Source: Physcomitrium patens (Eukaryota; Streptophyta; Bryopsida; Funariales; Funariaceae). From it: a DNA stretch of 64,000 nt. The notes below the pieces were generated by a model. That model was not told the origin of the DNA. It did no database searches and worked only from the letters and a program-made list of their open reading frames with translations. The stretch lies in the NCBI RefSeq assembly GCF_000002425.4, contig NC_037274.1:186001-250000 (forward strand), in the 5' to 3' direction. Positions 34,037 through 46,221 of the stretch are shown one piece after another; the stretch's first letter is position 1, and every line of letters starts with the position of its first letter. The position numbers and the translations under genes are program-made.

Positions 34037-34381
34037 AAGAAAGAAAGAAAAAAAGAAAAAAAAATCGTGGGTCTTAATGCAGCCCACAAAAATAAAAGAT
34101 AATTAATCAAGGCTGATCAATAAAACATGAAGAGAATTGTATTCAACCTGATTACAGCAATCTGGAGGCGGAACTGGCGGCACAATTTCTTGATCCTCCG
34201 GCTTAGACATGCAAACCCAAGTTGACGCTGGAGATTTCTTAAGTTCGAGGTTTGTCCAATGTTTTTCTGAGTCTATTGACACTAAAGACCTAGAAGTAGT
34301 TTTTGACCGGGTTCTCTGAAGTCCAATTGTCGGCATAAACCGAAGAGTTTGTGTAGAACATACTGTGGCCACCGCGGCCAT
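32057..34381 (-). CDS. HCF164: HCF164-like thylakoid membrane thioredoxin-like protein
   Basis: Four coding exons on the minus strand, 34381-34148, 33847-33626, 32937-32834 and 32345-32057, with consensus GT-AG introns and matching phases, give 282 residues. HCF164 is a thioredoxin-like protein anchored in the thylakoid membrane with its domain in the lumen. It passes reducing power from the stroma (via CcdA) to lumenal targets and is needed for cytochrome b6f assembly. Visible: Ser/Thr/Arg-rich transit-peptide-like N-terminus ([15 protein letters not shown]...), one membrane segment at ~112-130 ([17 protein letters not shown]), the redox site WCEVC with Cys ~169 and ~172 in FYADWCEVC, and the family block NFVMLNVDN...[17 protein letters not shown]. 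Length is close to the Arabidopsis protein (~261). The start at 34381 follows an acceptor-like CAG; an in-frame ATG at 34423 is an alternative. Confidence 0.92.
33995..34064 (+). repeat. Poly-A run (40 A) and (AAAG)n in HCF164-like intron 1
   Basis: Forty consecutive A followed by AAAG units; poly-T on the coding strand of the gene. It could mark a retroposed tail, but no attached retroposon body was recognised. Confidence 0.85.
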
Positions 34382-35320
34382 GGCTGAATGCGGTAACCCT
34401 GAATCAAATCCACAGGTAGGCATATAACCCCGTGAGATGGAAATGCAGAATCACATCAGAAGCGTACTTTCCAGCAACTTGGGATGGATTGGGTGCAACC
34501 TAAAACCACTAATCCAGCAAACAAAAAACAATTGAAAGCTCTGAAAACTTTCTTCGGTTGGGAACATTAGATATGAAAGTGGATCAAATTGATCACCAAA
34601 TGCGACCGTCTCCAAAATCCTTCCAGATTTAGAACCCTGGTGGCTCTCATTCAAGTAACGCACTTCAATTTGCAAAGCCAATTAAAATTAGTGACGCATA
34701 TCCCCCCAAATCATACCCATAAACATTATTCCGCAATGGACATTCCGGGTTCAATGACACGGCACTTCAAAGCGGCGAATGAACAAAGATTCCTTGCACC
34801 AAAAACTAAACTCACCTTACACATCGCACAACAGAAACAGAAACAACGCTGCTCCAATCTGACAGATGGACATCGAAAATTCAAAGTCGCAGGGAGGCTC
34901 GAATCTAGCTATAAATGAAAATTGAAGGACATGACATCTGGGGCACCGCAGCACAACCGGAGTAGTAATCAACGTCAGCATCACGAATCATACATCAAAG
35001 ACAAACCCGCATGCCCAATTAGCCGTCGAATTGGGCGTAGGTAGGGTGACGAAACAGGGAAGGGAGAAATCGAGGTGGTACCTGGTGAGTGCAGCGAGAG
35101 TGAGCACCTCCGAGGCTGAAGCGAGTGCTCAAGGTGGGGGCGAGGGGAGGAGAGGAGAGGCCTGGTGGTGGTGCCGCTGCGAGTGAGTGAGTGAGTGAGG
35201 GAGAGAGTACTGGAGACGGCGATGGCGATGGCGAGGGCGTCGTCGAATGTGGGAGGGGGAGCTGCTGCGTGGTGCGCCACACGCAAACAAACGTCCATGG
35301 GCGCCATTGGATCCTCAACT
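34382..35320 (-). promoter_or_regulatory. Upstream region, likely 5' UTR exon and promoter of HCF164-like gene
   Basis: GC-rich, CT-rich on the minus strand, with a GAGT microsatellite (35171-35200). A splice donor (CACTCACCAG|GTACCACC on the minus strand, near 35091) would pair with the acceptor just before the 34381 ATG. The likeliest reading is a non-coding first exon at about 35092-35300. The open frames here lack motifs. Confidence 0.4.
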
Positions 35321-37119
35321 CCCTCCCTCGTTCACTCTTTCCTTCCTTGCTTGCTTCACTTCCTTTTCCTTTTCTCGTCCCATACTTTTTAACGTTTCTC
35401 GTCTCTCGTCTCCTCCTTTTTTTCCTTTCCTCGTCTTTTGCTTTTCATTTTCTGCTCCTGTTTCGCTTTCAGGTTTAGCGATTTTTATTTATTTATTTAT
35501 TTATTACTGATTTTTGTTATTATTCTTAATTTTTCACTCATAGCAGCTAATTCTATGAGGTGTTATTTTATTTTATTTTATTTTTTGAATTTATTATAAG
35601 TATTCAAATTGATGTTCTATAAATTGCATGTTACAAATGGAAATATAGCATAGTTGGCATGATGAGTCGAGTGTTACTGCTTATTCAGCAAGAAAAAGCA
35701 ATGCCTAAACATCAATTGATGCAAACTCTATATATAATGGGAAAATGAAAATATGTATATAATAGAATAAAATAGAATAGAATATTAATCAGATATATTC
35801 TATTTAGTGAAAATTATCTATGGATCAACACAACATGTATCATGCATCTCCTTTAGTTTCAATTAAAAATCAGCAATATATCTACAACTTAAAAATAAAT
35901 TTTGGAACTCTACTATCTATCAATTATTTAATTAACTGATATAATCTAGTAATTAATTAATATAATAACTATATATGTTTTAATTATAAAAAATCATAAA
36001 ATAGTAACATCTTTGTAATTTTCATCATAGCTTTTGAATATAGTCTATCACATGATGTTGCATTGGGCACCAAATCACATCCAATGGATGTAGTCTACTT
36101 TAGTGTAGTGGATTTTTATCCATTTAGTGTTTTGTACTAGTCGACCTTGTTAATATCAACTAAGGCTTGAGGATTTAGGTGGAAATGCCACTTGACTTAA
36201 CAAAAATGTCAAGTCAACTCGTGTAAGTGTTTTTGAAATGAAAAAGCTCATAGTTGTAAGATTTTGCTTGGCTATGGTGATTTAGCCATTGAGTAAAGTT
36301 TATGGTTTTTTCACACTTGCACTTTTAGATTCTCTCTTTGTGGCATGACAAACAACTTGACTAAATTGTGTTTAGATACTTCAACTTTCTTTAAGAGTGT
36401 GTTTGTTATGTATTCTTATTTGGATTTTGAATGCATACTTGATAATAAATACATACTTGATCAAAGTATTAATACTTGACTATAATATTTTTTTAACATT
36501 AATTAAAAATTTAAAATATTTGTAAGCATTTTTTTATTTTTTATTACACAACCATGAAAATTATATACATAAACTCATAAGTAATGCGGCTCAATTCTTT
36601 CAGTGTCCATGCAATGTAGCCTTTTTTCATTCTTTTTAAAAATAACTACACACCTGAAAATCATGTTCTAAAGTTTTAATAACACCACTATAAATATAAA
36701 AAATTGATTTGATTACACATGATTTGGATTTCTGCAATATACATTTTAAAAACATGTGTTCAAATATTTAGTATTTTAAAAGTATTAAATGATATCTTCT
36801 ACGTAATAAAAGCATTGTCCACATTGTTAAAACATAACCCAAGTTGACGATTTAAAATATAAAAAGAAAACGAAGAAGAAAATCTAAAAACTCGAGCATC
36901 TCTATCATTCGGTAATTAGGGTAAGTGTTGGTTCTTTGGAGCTGAATTGATCGTGATTGCTTGTGATTTCGACCTGGTGCCACTTCGGAGCTGATGTGAT
37001 CCGTACTACATGTGCGTAAGCGGGGTTGGCTGTTGGCAGATTATTTATAGAGAACTGCTTTCTGTCGTGCGCATGAGACATGAGACATCCTCGATTAAGC
37101 ATATGTTTTTGAGCAGGGC
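35321..37119. other. CT-rich then AT-rich intergenic region
   Basis: CT-rich to ~35480 (possibly promoter), then a TTTA microsatellite near 35486-35510 and 1.6 kb of AT-rich sequence without a supported gene. Composition rises again at 36900-37119 just before B2. Confidence 0.45.
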
Positions 37120-37124
37120 GTGGG

Positions 37125-37596
37125 TGTCAAGGACACAAAATACAGACTTGAAATCTAACAAGAAGTTCAAGAAGAAGTGGCAGAACTAGATTAAACAGAT
37201 GAGTACAAGAACAACACCAGAAAGGTGAGCTAGAACTCCAAGAGATGTGTTGTCGAGACTGAAGAACTCTTCAGCCTCGACTACTATATATACTACTGGC
37301 CTATGGTTCTAAGGAAGCGCATCAAGAAGCTTCCCAAGAACTATGAAGCTTCTCGAGTAACTACCCAAGAGCTAGGAAGCTTCTCAAGTAACTTTCTAGA
37401 ATCTACTAGAATATTCTAAGAATCTTCTAGAGCCTTCTAAGGGAATCTTTAAGGAATCTTCAAAGAATCTTTAGGGAATATTTGAAGAATATTCTAAGAG
37501 AATATTTAAGGAATCTTCTGGAAGTTTCTAGAGACTTCTTTCTAGAAGGTTCTAGAAACTTGTCTCTAGAAAGGTCTAAGGACTATGTCCCTAACA
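37125..37596 (-). repeat. 3' LTR of B2
   Basis: 472 bp, TGTCAAGG...CCTAACA. Heat-shock-element core at 37540-37557; hairpin 37252-37281; TATA box just after it. Confidence 0.95.
37430..37575 (-). promoter_or_regulatory. Heat-shock-element array in B2 LTR (U3)
   Basis: Same perfect TTC-nn-GAA-nn-TTC-nn-GAA core as B1, plus flanking GAATATTC-type pairs. The other B2 LTR has it at 43603-43620. Conservation of the core across four LTRs is seen directly; heat response is inferred. Confidence 0.6.
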
Positions 37597-37646
37597 TCAC
37601 CTCCTCTTTTAGCTTCGAGGTCTCCGAGAAGCAATGTTATCGTCAG

Positions 37647-37994
37647 TCAATACCAACGCAAGAAAATGAAGATCTGTCGCATAAGCTCTGCTATGAACTC
37701 CAATTGTTGTTCACGAGGCAAGTGATTCAATGGTCCTTGAAGCCAACGGTAGTAGTCCACGCCTTCAACTTCTGACCAAGCATGAACCTCCGTGTCTTCA
37801 TTGTGAAATTGTCCTGCAAACACTCCTTCTGGCTGACCATTGTAGGCAGGCTCGACCTCAAATACAATCACCAGCGATCTGTTGCTCGGAATCCTTCGAC
37901 GTCATCGTGGTGCAGGCGGTTCTTTATCTCGCGGTCGTCTTTGTGAGCTAGTTGCTTGAGATGACATGACAAGTGTAGTATCTTGGCTATCCAT
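37647..37994 (-). pseudogene. ORF3 region of B2
   Basis: Counterpart of the B1 extra frame at 3396-3743, nearly identical in sequence and in position between chromodomain and polypurine tract. Function unknown. Confidence 0.5.
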
Positions 37995-38042
37995 ATTCAA
38001 AGGCTAAAACAATAAGAACAAACTTGGGCTACTAACAAAGTT

Positions 38043-41000
38043 CTACGCTATCTTGGAGAGAATGTCTACATCAACTATGGATTTTGGTGGTGCTCTCTCC
38101 TCTTTTCTGTTTTCTGGATGAGCAAGCTTCAGTAAGAAGCTATCGTCGAACCGGCTTGGGTTTCTCAGGATATCGTCGATGAAACTCCTGTACCTTTTGT
38201 GGCGCATTCGCGAGATTTTCGGCCGGCTCCCATGTTCGTTCATTAATATCGTAACCGCTCCAATGCACAAAGTATTCTAATTTACCCCGTCTTTACCGTG
38301 AATCCAGGACCTTTTCCACCTCGTATTCTTCGTGGTTCTCTATTTCTATGCTAGGTGGTGGACATTGTACTCTTCCAGGAAAAGATGATTCTCGATAAGG
38401 CTCCAACAAAGAAACATGAAAGACAGGATGTACCTTCATAGTAGCTGGTAACTCCAGACGATACGCTACAGGATTGATCTGCTTCTGGATAACAAATGGT
38501 CCCAATCTCCGATAGTCCAATTTGTCACATGGCCGCTTGGTCTTAATATTTTGTCGAAGCAGCCAAACTTTGTCTCCAATCGTGAATTTAGGTGCCTGAT
38601 TCCGAAATTTGTCCGCGGACGCCTTGTAAGATTCTTGGGCAGTTTGCAATTGAAGCTTCAATGTAGTTTGAAGCTGCGAAAGCTCCTTCACCAATCCTTC
38701 AGCTGCCGGATTGTTAATCGTTGACGAACTCTACAAGTCAAGCTTTGGATGGTATCCATAATTGGAAAAGAATGGCGTTTGTTGAGTTGACGCATGAAGG
38801 GTGTTGTTATATGCGAACTCGGCTAGCGATAGATATGCGACCCAATCATCTTGTTGATAGTTGATGGTGCAACGTAAATATTGCTCTAAAACTTGATTCA
38901 CCCGTTTTGTTTGGCCGTCCATTTGAGGATGAAATGTCGAAGAAAGCTTGATATCCACCTTCAATATTTCAAAAAGAGATTTCCAAAACTTTGACACAAA
39001 CTGGGTTCCTCGATCCGATACGATATCATCTGGTAGACCATGATATCGATACACATTATCAAGAAAGAGTCTTGCTGTGTCTTCGCTTGACGATGTCTTC
39101 TTGCAAGGGACAAAATGTGCCATCTTTGTAAGCCGGTCTACGACAACAAAAATGCTGTCAAATGAATTCGATGGTGGTAGATCCGTAATAAAGTCCATAG
39201 AAACCGAAGACTATGGTCGGCGCGGAATAGGCAATGGCTGTAGAAGTCCATAAGGCCAATGTCGAGAGTTTTTGGATCTTGAACAAATGTCACAAGATAC
39301 AACAAAATCTTTCACATCCTTCCACATTTGAGGCCACCAGAAATCGCAGGAAATAAGTTCCAAGGTCTTATTGAATCCAAAATGTCCCGCAGCTGGAAAG
39401 TCATGACGAGATTGAAGAACTCGGAGTCGTGCTGGCCCTTTTGGGATATACAACCGCTCTTCGAAATATACTAGATCTCCTTTCATCTTGAATTTATCAT
39501 CATTAGCATGTTGCTTGATATCAAGGGCTAGAGAATCTTCAATGGTTGCGGCCCGTACTTGGTCGAGGAAGTCAGCATCAATTGGTACAATAGCTGCGTT
39601 GAGCCAAAATTTCTCTAGCTTCAACAATGTCGTGCACTGTTGATCAAATGCTGCATCTCCAGCCTTTGGCGCGAGATATGATCTCCTTGATAATGCATCG
39701 GACAACCCTTGTTGCTTCCCAGGCCGATAAGTAATAACAAAGTCGAACCTGGATAGCGACATATTCCACCGAGCTTGACGCCGATTCAAAACCCGAGCCG
39801 ACATAAAATACTCCAAATTCTTGTGATCCGTATATACGGTCACTAGATGTGCAGTTCCTTCGAGAAAGTGGCGCCACTCTTGGAAAGAATCTACTATAGC
39901 AAGGAGTTTCTTATCGTGGATCTCATAGTTGATCTCAGCAGCAGAGAATTTTCGAGAATAGAACGCAACTGGATGGAGCTTCTCATCTACGCCCATCTGT
40001 AAAAGTACAGCTCCCAAAGCAAAATCCGACGGATCTGTCTCCAAATAAAAGGCCTTTGTAAAGTCCGGATGTACCAAGATTGGAGCTGTAGTAAATACCA
40101 TCTTCAAATCTTGAAATGCTTTTTCTGCGATAGGTCCCCATTCGAGCTTGTCCTTACACGTTAACCGAGTGAGGGGGGCAGCAACTTAAGAATAATTCTT
40201 GATAAAGATCCGATAGTAGTTAGCAAATCCAAGAAAACATTGTACGTCCCTAACCGTCTTCGAAACTTCCCAAGACATGATTGCTTCCACCTTCTTTGGA
40301 TCCATCTTCAAGCCTTCCGTAGTCGTGATGAATCCCAAAAACTCCATCTCAGTTTGGTGAAATAAGCACTTTTCCAATTTGGCATAGAGTCCTCGCTCCC
40401 GTAGTTTTTTGAGTACCAGACGAACGTGCTTCTCATGTTCTTCCTCGTTCTTAGAAAATATCAAAATATCAACTAGATAGATGACAACAAAATCGTCTAG
40501 ATGCTCTCGAAAGATGTCATTCATCATGTGTTGAAAGACCGCTGGAGCATTAGTAAGACCAAATGGCATGACATTGTATTCAAAATGGCCATACCTTGTT
40601 CGGAACGCTGTCTTCCATTCATCTCCTTCCTTAATTCGCACAAGGTTGTAAGCCCCCCTTAGGTCAATCTTTGTAAAGATCCTTGCACGCCCAAGTTGTT
40701 CTAGAAGACCAGAGATCAAAGGCAATGGATAGCGATTCTTTTTTGTCACCTTGTTGAGACCTCGATAGTCCACGCACATCCGTAGTGAGCCATCTTTCTT
40801 CTTCACAAATAAGATTGGTGCCCCAGTTGGCGACTTCGAATGACGGATGAAGTTCTTGGCTAGATTCTCGTCAATGTACTTCCGCAACTCAGTCAATTCC
40901 GTCTGCGATAAATTGTAGATTGGTCCAAAAGGTGGTTGTGCTCCTTCTTACAATTCAATGGCACAGTCATAGGGTCGATGCTTTGGCAGCATATCAGCAT

Positions 41001-41700
41001 TCTTCTTTTCAAAGACATCTTTGAATTCTTCATACTGCTTTGGAATAACCAAAGTCGGAGTTGCATCTTCTCGAGTCGGAGTTGCGAAGATGACAAGAGG
41101 TGTATTTTGCTTGGCTTCCTTCATGAAAGCCCTTGCACCTATAAACAAGGATTTGTTTCTAGACATTGTCTTGGCAGATTCCACCTTCAAGGAGTTTGTT
41201 GGAAATGTCACTTTCCACAACTTCCAATCTATCAATGGATTATATCTATCAAGCCAAGATAGTCCCAAAATGATAGGACATGAAGGGGTCTTGATAACAT
41301 TAAACACAATATTGCTCTCATGGTTTTCAAGACGTACCTTCAATGGTTTAGTTTCATGGATAACATTGCCTGAAGACAATGGTCGTCCGTCTATGACTTC
41401 TACATGGACAGGCTTAAGTTTCTTTACAAGAGAAATATTGTGAAGCTTGGCAAACTCTTCATCTATAAAGCAAGCGGATGCACCCGAGTCTAATAAAGCA
41501 TCGACTTGTAGTTCTTGAATACCCAGATGTAAAGGTACCATAAAACAATCTGAAGGTTGAGCTGAGAAAAAGGGACCTTGATTAATTTTGGATGTTGAGA
41601 TGTCCAGCCGCACGGTCCCTATTGTGGCTGGGCGTCCTTGTTTTCCTGCATGCTTGTACTCTTGAGTCTTGTTGTTTGAGGCTTCTGTTTCTTCCGACAA
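38043..41700 (-). pseudogene. pol region of B2 (PR-RT-RH-INT-chromodomain)
   Basis: Same domains in the same order as B1: DSGA protease, Ty3/gypsy reverse transcriptase, RNase H, integrase with HHCC finger, GPF/Y-like stretch and chromodomain. Broken about five or six times. Confidence 0.9.
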
Positions 41701-42668
41701 TCTATAGCTTTATGGCCCGCTTCTCCGCAATATAAACACAAGTTTTGTTCAAACCGTCGCTTCCTTTCCTCAGCTGTGAGGGGTTTGAAACGTACCGCAT
41801 CAATTTGCATGGGTTCAGGATCTGTGGAGTGATTCTCTGGACCTTTTGAAAATGTAGCAAATGCTCCATCATTTCTCCAGCTTGATCGTCTTTCTTGTCG
41901 TAATTCAAAGAGGCAGTTGTCACAAATAATTGCTTGAGATATAAGTTCTTCTAAAGTATCCGCCTTAGGCATGGTGATCAATAAGTTCTTGACATCATCT
42001 CTCAGTCCATATCGAAATCGTGTCATGAACGCCTTATCATTCCAATCAAGATCACATGTAAGCTGTTGAAATTCTGCAGCATAGATTGCAGCAGAACGTG
42101 ATCCTTGTCGCAGATTTTGTATCTTTCTTTCAGCCACTCTTTCTCGATCGCTATCTCCAAACGCAGCAGTAAGTCTCTCTATGAAAGCCTCTAGGTCGTA
42201 CAATATTGGAGAATCCTTCTCCAATAGTGGAGCAAACCAAGAGCGAGCATTTCCTGATAGAAGAGTACCTATGAAAGCAACTTGGGTAAATCCATTCGGA
42301 TAACGAGAAGGGTATAGGCGTAGATAAAGCCGTACTTGTTGCACAAAACCTCGGAAGTTGGCTCTTGTTCCGTCAAACTTGTCTGGCATACTCGCTTTTG
42401 GTTCTTTCGTACTAATCCTTGAAGTATCCATGGGGGTCGTATGTGACACATGTCTTGCTTCTCTCAGTCGAATAATCTCTTGTTGTAGGCTATGAATTTC
42501 GCGTCTAGCTTCTTCGGTCACTAGATCAATTTGAGGTTCTTTACTTGGATTGCGAAGAAATGCAATCTCCTTTCGTACACTATTCATAAGAGCTTGAAGA
42601 TCTGCAAGAGTTGCCACTCTATTGTCTACTTGTGGAGATGCACTGTCTATGACCTGGTCTACTTCCAT
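41619..42668 (-). CDS. gag of B2
   Basis: Open frame of 349 codons from the ATG at 42668, closely matching the B1 gag, with gag core and one CCHC knuckle (CLYCGEAGHKAIDC). A longer in-frame extension upstream of this ATG is not used because the leader is non-coding in B1 and lacks a conserved start. Confidence 0.9.
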   Translation of the reverse strand: MEVDQVIDSASPQVDNRVATLADLQALMNSVRKEIAFLRNPSKEPQIDLVTEEARREIHSLQQEIIRLREARHVSHTTPMDTSRISTKEPKASMPDKFDGTRANFRGFVQQVRLYLRLYPSRYPNGFTQVAFIGTLLSGNARSWFAPLLEKDSPILYDLEAFIERLTAAFGDSDRERVAERKIQNLRQGSRSAAIYAAEFQQLTCDLDWNDKAFMTRFRYGLRDDVKNLLITMPKADTLEELISQAIICDNCLFELRQERRSSWRNDGAFATFSKGPENHSTDPEPMQIDAVRFKPLTAEERKRRFEQNLCLYCGEAGHKAIDCRKKQKPQTTRLKSTSMQENKDAQPQ

Positions 42669-42785
42669 ATTTAGAGAATAGATGGAAAAATTTTGAGAGA
42701 AGAAGAAATTGCTAAGTCTCTTGGAGAAAATTGTAGCACTACCTGTCACTAAAATTTACTCGGAGAAAAGAAAAAAAAACACTAA

Positions 42786-43187
42786 ACGATTTCAGTTTTA
42801 GAGGAAAGTAATCCGCAATCTCTAAAAATGCCTCAATGCTTTCGAGAAGAGGGGTAATCCGCACTCTATCAAGAAAGCAAACCTCTGAAATCGATGTTAA
42901 CAGTCTTTTCTACTAGCTATGCTAAACAAAAAGAAGGAATTAATATCAGTCCAAGAGAGGGTAATCCGCAACCCTTAGAATGCTCAAGTATCTCCAAGGA
43001 AAGGGGCAGTCCACTCTCTGCCTCAAAGAACTAAGCTCTGATATTGTGATTGAGAAAATATCAGTTTAGAAGAGGGTAATCCGCAACCTCTAAAAAATGC
43101 TAGTATACCTTCAAGTAGAGGGGTAATCTACACTCTACTAAGAAAGAACTAGCTCTGATATCTCAAGTTAGTATAGTCTCGACAAAC
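42786..43187 (-). repeat. Leader tandem repeats of B2
   Basis: Three imperfect units with GGTAATCCGCAACC and AGGGGTAATCCGCACTC halves, each with AGCTCTGATAT-like motifs (near 43034 and 43151; a diverged copy near 42885). Confidence 0.75.
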
Positions 43188-43659
43188 TGTCACTGACACA
43201 AAATACAGACTTGAAATCTAACAAGAAGTTCAAGAAGAAGTGGCAGAACTAGATTAAACAGATGAGTACAAGAACAACACCAGAAAGGTGAGCTAGAACT
43301 CCAAGAGATGTGTTGTCGAGACTGAAGAACTCTTCAGACTCGACTCTTATATATACTACTGGCCTATGGTTCTAAGGAAGCGCATCAAGAAGCTTCCCAA
43401 GAACTATGAAGCTTCTCGAGCAACTACCCAAGAGCTAGGAAGCTTCTCAAGTAACTTCCTAGAATCTACTAGAATATTCTAAGAATCTTCTAGAGCCTTC
43501 TAAGGGAATCTTTAAGGAATCTTCAAAGAATCTTTAGAGAATCTTTGAAGAATATTCTAAGAGAATATTCAAAGAATCTTCTGGAAGTTTCTAGAGACTT
43601 CTTTCTAGAAGGTTCTAGAAACTTGTCTCTAGAAAGGTCTAAGGACTATGTCCCTAACA
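43188..43659 (-). repeat. 5' LTR of B2
   Basis: 472 bp, pairs with 37125-37596. Hairpin at 43314-43343, heat-shock-element core at 43603-43620. Confidence 0.95.
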
Positions 43660-43664
43660 GTGGG

Positions 43665-44480
43665 TCAATTGGAAGTCTAGTGTTGTATTTCTCAGTCGAA
43701 ATGAACAAAGTGCATATTATACCATGAAACTTTTCCAAGGTTAAGCTGATTAGTTTCGGACTATTACTTCAGCATGCTCAGTATTCTATCCTGGTTCTAT
43801 TTATTACTGTGTGCTGAAATCAGAGCGAAATCCACACTTCTTTTCAGCTCTTAAAAATAACTCCCGTTTCCTTGACTTCTAATTCATCGTTCAGCGTGTC
43901 TTATAAAATAGTTCTGTTTTTGTTTGTTTGTTTGTTTGTTTTTTTTTTTTTGAATTGTTCGTTTTTGAATAACGATTGCGACTATATCAGGGAGATATAC
44001 ACTTGAAGCTATCTCATTTGCTGTTGCTTGCAGTGTCACGCAGGTCAAAATCGGCAAACGGAATGTGGCAGTTCCGTTGGACACTAAAACATTTGTAGAT
44101 GCTGTGATCCAAATCTGTTGCGACCATATTGGGGACTTGATGGGTCGCTCCTTTCATGAAATGTTCTATTTTTTCCTATTTCTTCTCTAGTTCTTGTTAA
44201 CAGTTAAAGAGAAGAAGCAGTTGACTCAAAATCTACATCTAGAAAGTTCCATCACAGGTTTGGTGGTAGTTTTTAGTATTTGCGGGAACTTACTGCCAAA
44301 GACCTCGATGCTTCAGAGCTAGACCTCTCAAAATGTGCGAGGACCTCCTTCGAGTTACATTTTTCCTTTACTAGAAACATCAGCGATGTAACTTGTTGCG
44401 TTTCAAGCTGCTATGTTTGGCTACCATTTCGAAGATTATTTATTTATTTATTTATTTTGCTATTACTTATGACCAGCTGA
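43665..44480 (+). pseudogene. Exon-like fragments beside B2, unidentified
   Basis: Two protein-like stretches with splice-like borders. One follows TTGCTTGCAG near 44033 (VTQVKIGKRNVAVPLDTK, then FVDAVIQICCDHIGDLMG) and ends at a possible donor. The second follows TTTTTAG near 44277 (YLRELTAKDLDASELDLSKC). Composition is gene-like. No family recognised, no start or end found, and no partner exons seen left of B2, so this is a guess at a decayed or partial host gene. Confidence 0.25.
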
Positions 44481-44520
44481 CTTCACTTACAACGTTGTCA
44501 TCGTTTAGAAACATCAGTTT

Positions 44521-44557
<37 letters not shown>

Positions 44558-45129
44558 TATATATAATTTAAATTTATTTGTCTTTGATCTTTTATTCTTT
44601 ATATATAAAAAATTTAAAGTAATTTTCCTTAAGTCGAATTGGCAAAAAATCAATAATCAAGTATTACCAAATTAAAAATCCAATTGCTATTTTGTTTTTT
44701 TAATAAATTATTCTTAATTTTTAAATTAAAATTATTTATTTAGTAATCAATAAATATTATGAATATATATATATACATACATACATACATATATACATAT
44801 GATATAAAATAATTTGGATATGAAATAAACAAACAAAAATATATTTTGATTAGCTAATGAAAGAAAACTCTAAGAACTTGAGGAATGCAAAGTAGTTAGG
44901 GTCTTTAGTATCTCCAAGAATGGAGTTGTTGAAATTTTAAGAATTCCCAATAATGGCTTCTTTGCATGACAGGATTGCCTTCCAAGATTGCAATCCAAGT
45001 ACAAGGTGTTCTACTTGCGGTTATGATATGCTTTCTATTATGAAGTATATTGTGCTAAAAAATGTGTTGTGTTTTCTGTTCTAAGTTGTTGTATATTATG
45101 CTTAGCCTTAGTCTACTTTATTTTCTTAC

Positions 45130-45385
45130 AACTTATATTGGATCAATTTCTCAAAGTTCAAAGCTTGGAAGTAAAATTTCTTACATATAAGATTATTTGT
45201 TTGTTTTTGTTTTTATTTCTCTCTTTTGGAGTAGGATGTCATTTTTTCTAAATGAAGCAAGTTTTTGTAAGTAATTTTGTATATAGGTTGATAGTTTTTT
45301 GTTGACAAGGCCACCACATTGAGTACCACTACAAACAAAAAATACTATATTATTATACAAAGCGAGATTTAGATGTGATGGTTTT
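45130..45385 (+). repeat. Diverged direct repeat, first copy
   Basis: Resembles 45955-46170 in order and spacing: TATTGGAT...TTTCT(C/T)AAAG...CAAAGCTT, then TTTTTATTTCTCTC and ACAAACAA.AAATACTA. Probably remains of an old repeated element. Confidence 0.6.
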
Positions 45386-45954
45386 GCTATAGGTTTCAAA
45401 TAATTGCTTGATTTCAGTATGAATGGATTTATTGTAGAGACTGTAGATTGGTTAGATCAGTAATTGATGTTATTTGAATTAAAAAATCTAAAGAATGTTT
45501 GTTTGAATCTAAAAATTGCTATTCAAATATCCTTTACTTCTTTGATAGAATCAAAAGATTAGAAGTAAAAATAAAATAAAATAAAATAAGATAAATCTTT
45601 AACTTATGTGATATATTGTAGGTGAAGTTTGTCTCAGATTTGATAATTTAATGATAAGAAGAATAAAAAAATAAATTACTAATATTTGCTCTTTGACGAG
45701 TACGTAGAGGTTGGAAGTATAGAAGTATTTCAGATGTGAAAATGTGAGGTTTTTAAGTAAGCAATATCTTTTCTTATCAATTTTATTTTTATATTTTTTT
45801 ATAAGCTTAGTTATTGGTTTTATTGTAAGATTTGTAATTGAAAAATGTTAGTAACTTAGAGTCACATATTTCAATGCTATTAAGAATGAAGAAATCACAT
45901 TGAAGCTTTTAAATATAAAATCTATTTATTGTTGGATCATACAAATTATTATGG

Positions 45955-46170
45955 CTTGTATTGGATTGGTTTCTTAAAGCTCAAAGCTTACAAGTAGAGT
46001 TTTTCACATAAGGGATTTTTTACATATTTATTTGTTTTTATTTTTATTTCTCTCATTATAAATAGGATATAATTTGTTGTAGATAAGTCGTTTTATATGT
46101 TAATTAAAGAGGCTATTGTATTTATTGTTATTGCAAACAACAAATACTACATCTCAATGCAAAGTGGAAT
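45955..46170 (+). repeat. Diverged direct repeat, second copy
   Basis: Second copy of the 45130-45385 repeat, about 0.83 kb downstream, with clear but imperfect similarity. Confidence 0.6.
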
Positions 46171-46221
46171 TGAAGTATGAAAGTTGAGATTTGCAAAAGC
46201 ATTGGTACCTTTGTAGCCAAG

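Larger units (their letters stand above)
37125..43659 (-). mobile_element. Family B Ty3/gypsy chromovirus, copy B2
   Basis: 6.5-kb minus-strand element with a perfect 5-bp target-site duplication GTGGG (37120-37124 and 43660-43664). The two 472-bp LTRs (37125-37596, 43188-43659) differ at about 11 sites (~2.3%), suggesting roughly one million years at ~1e-8 per site per year. Internal order is as in B1: leader repeats, gag, protease, reverse transcriptase, RNase H, integrase, chromodomain, ORF3, polypurine tract. By eye B1 and B2 are ~98% alike inside. Gag is open; the pol region is broken about five or six times. B2 sits in unique sequence, not in another element. Confidence 0.95.

Noticed and set aside
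34981-35510. Overlapping Ser/Pro- and Phe/Leu-rich frames on both strands
   Set aside because: Composition artefacts of the CT-rich promoter and 5' UTR of the HCF164-like gene.
44280-44480. Sin3-like protein (text ASELDLSKC resembles a Sin3 block)
   Set aside because: Only a few residues agree and the following conserved residues of Sin3 are absent.
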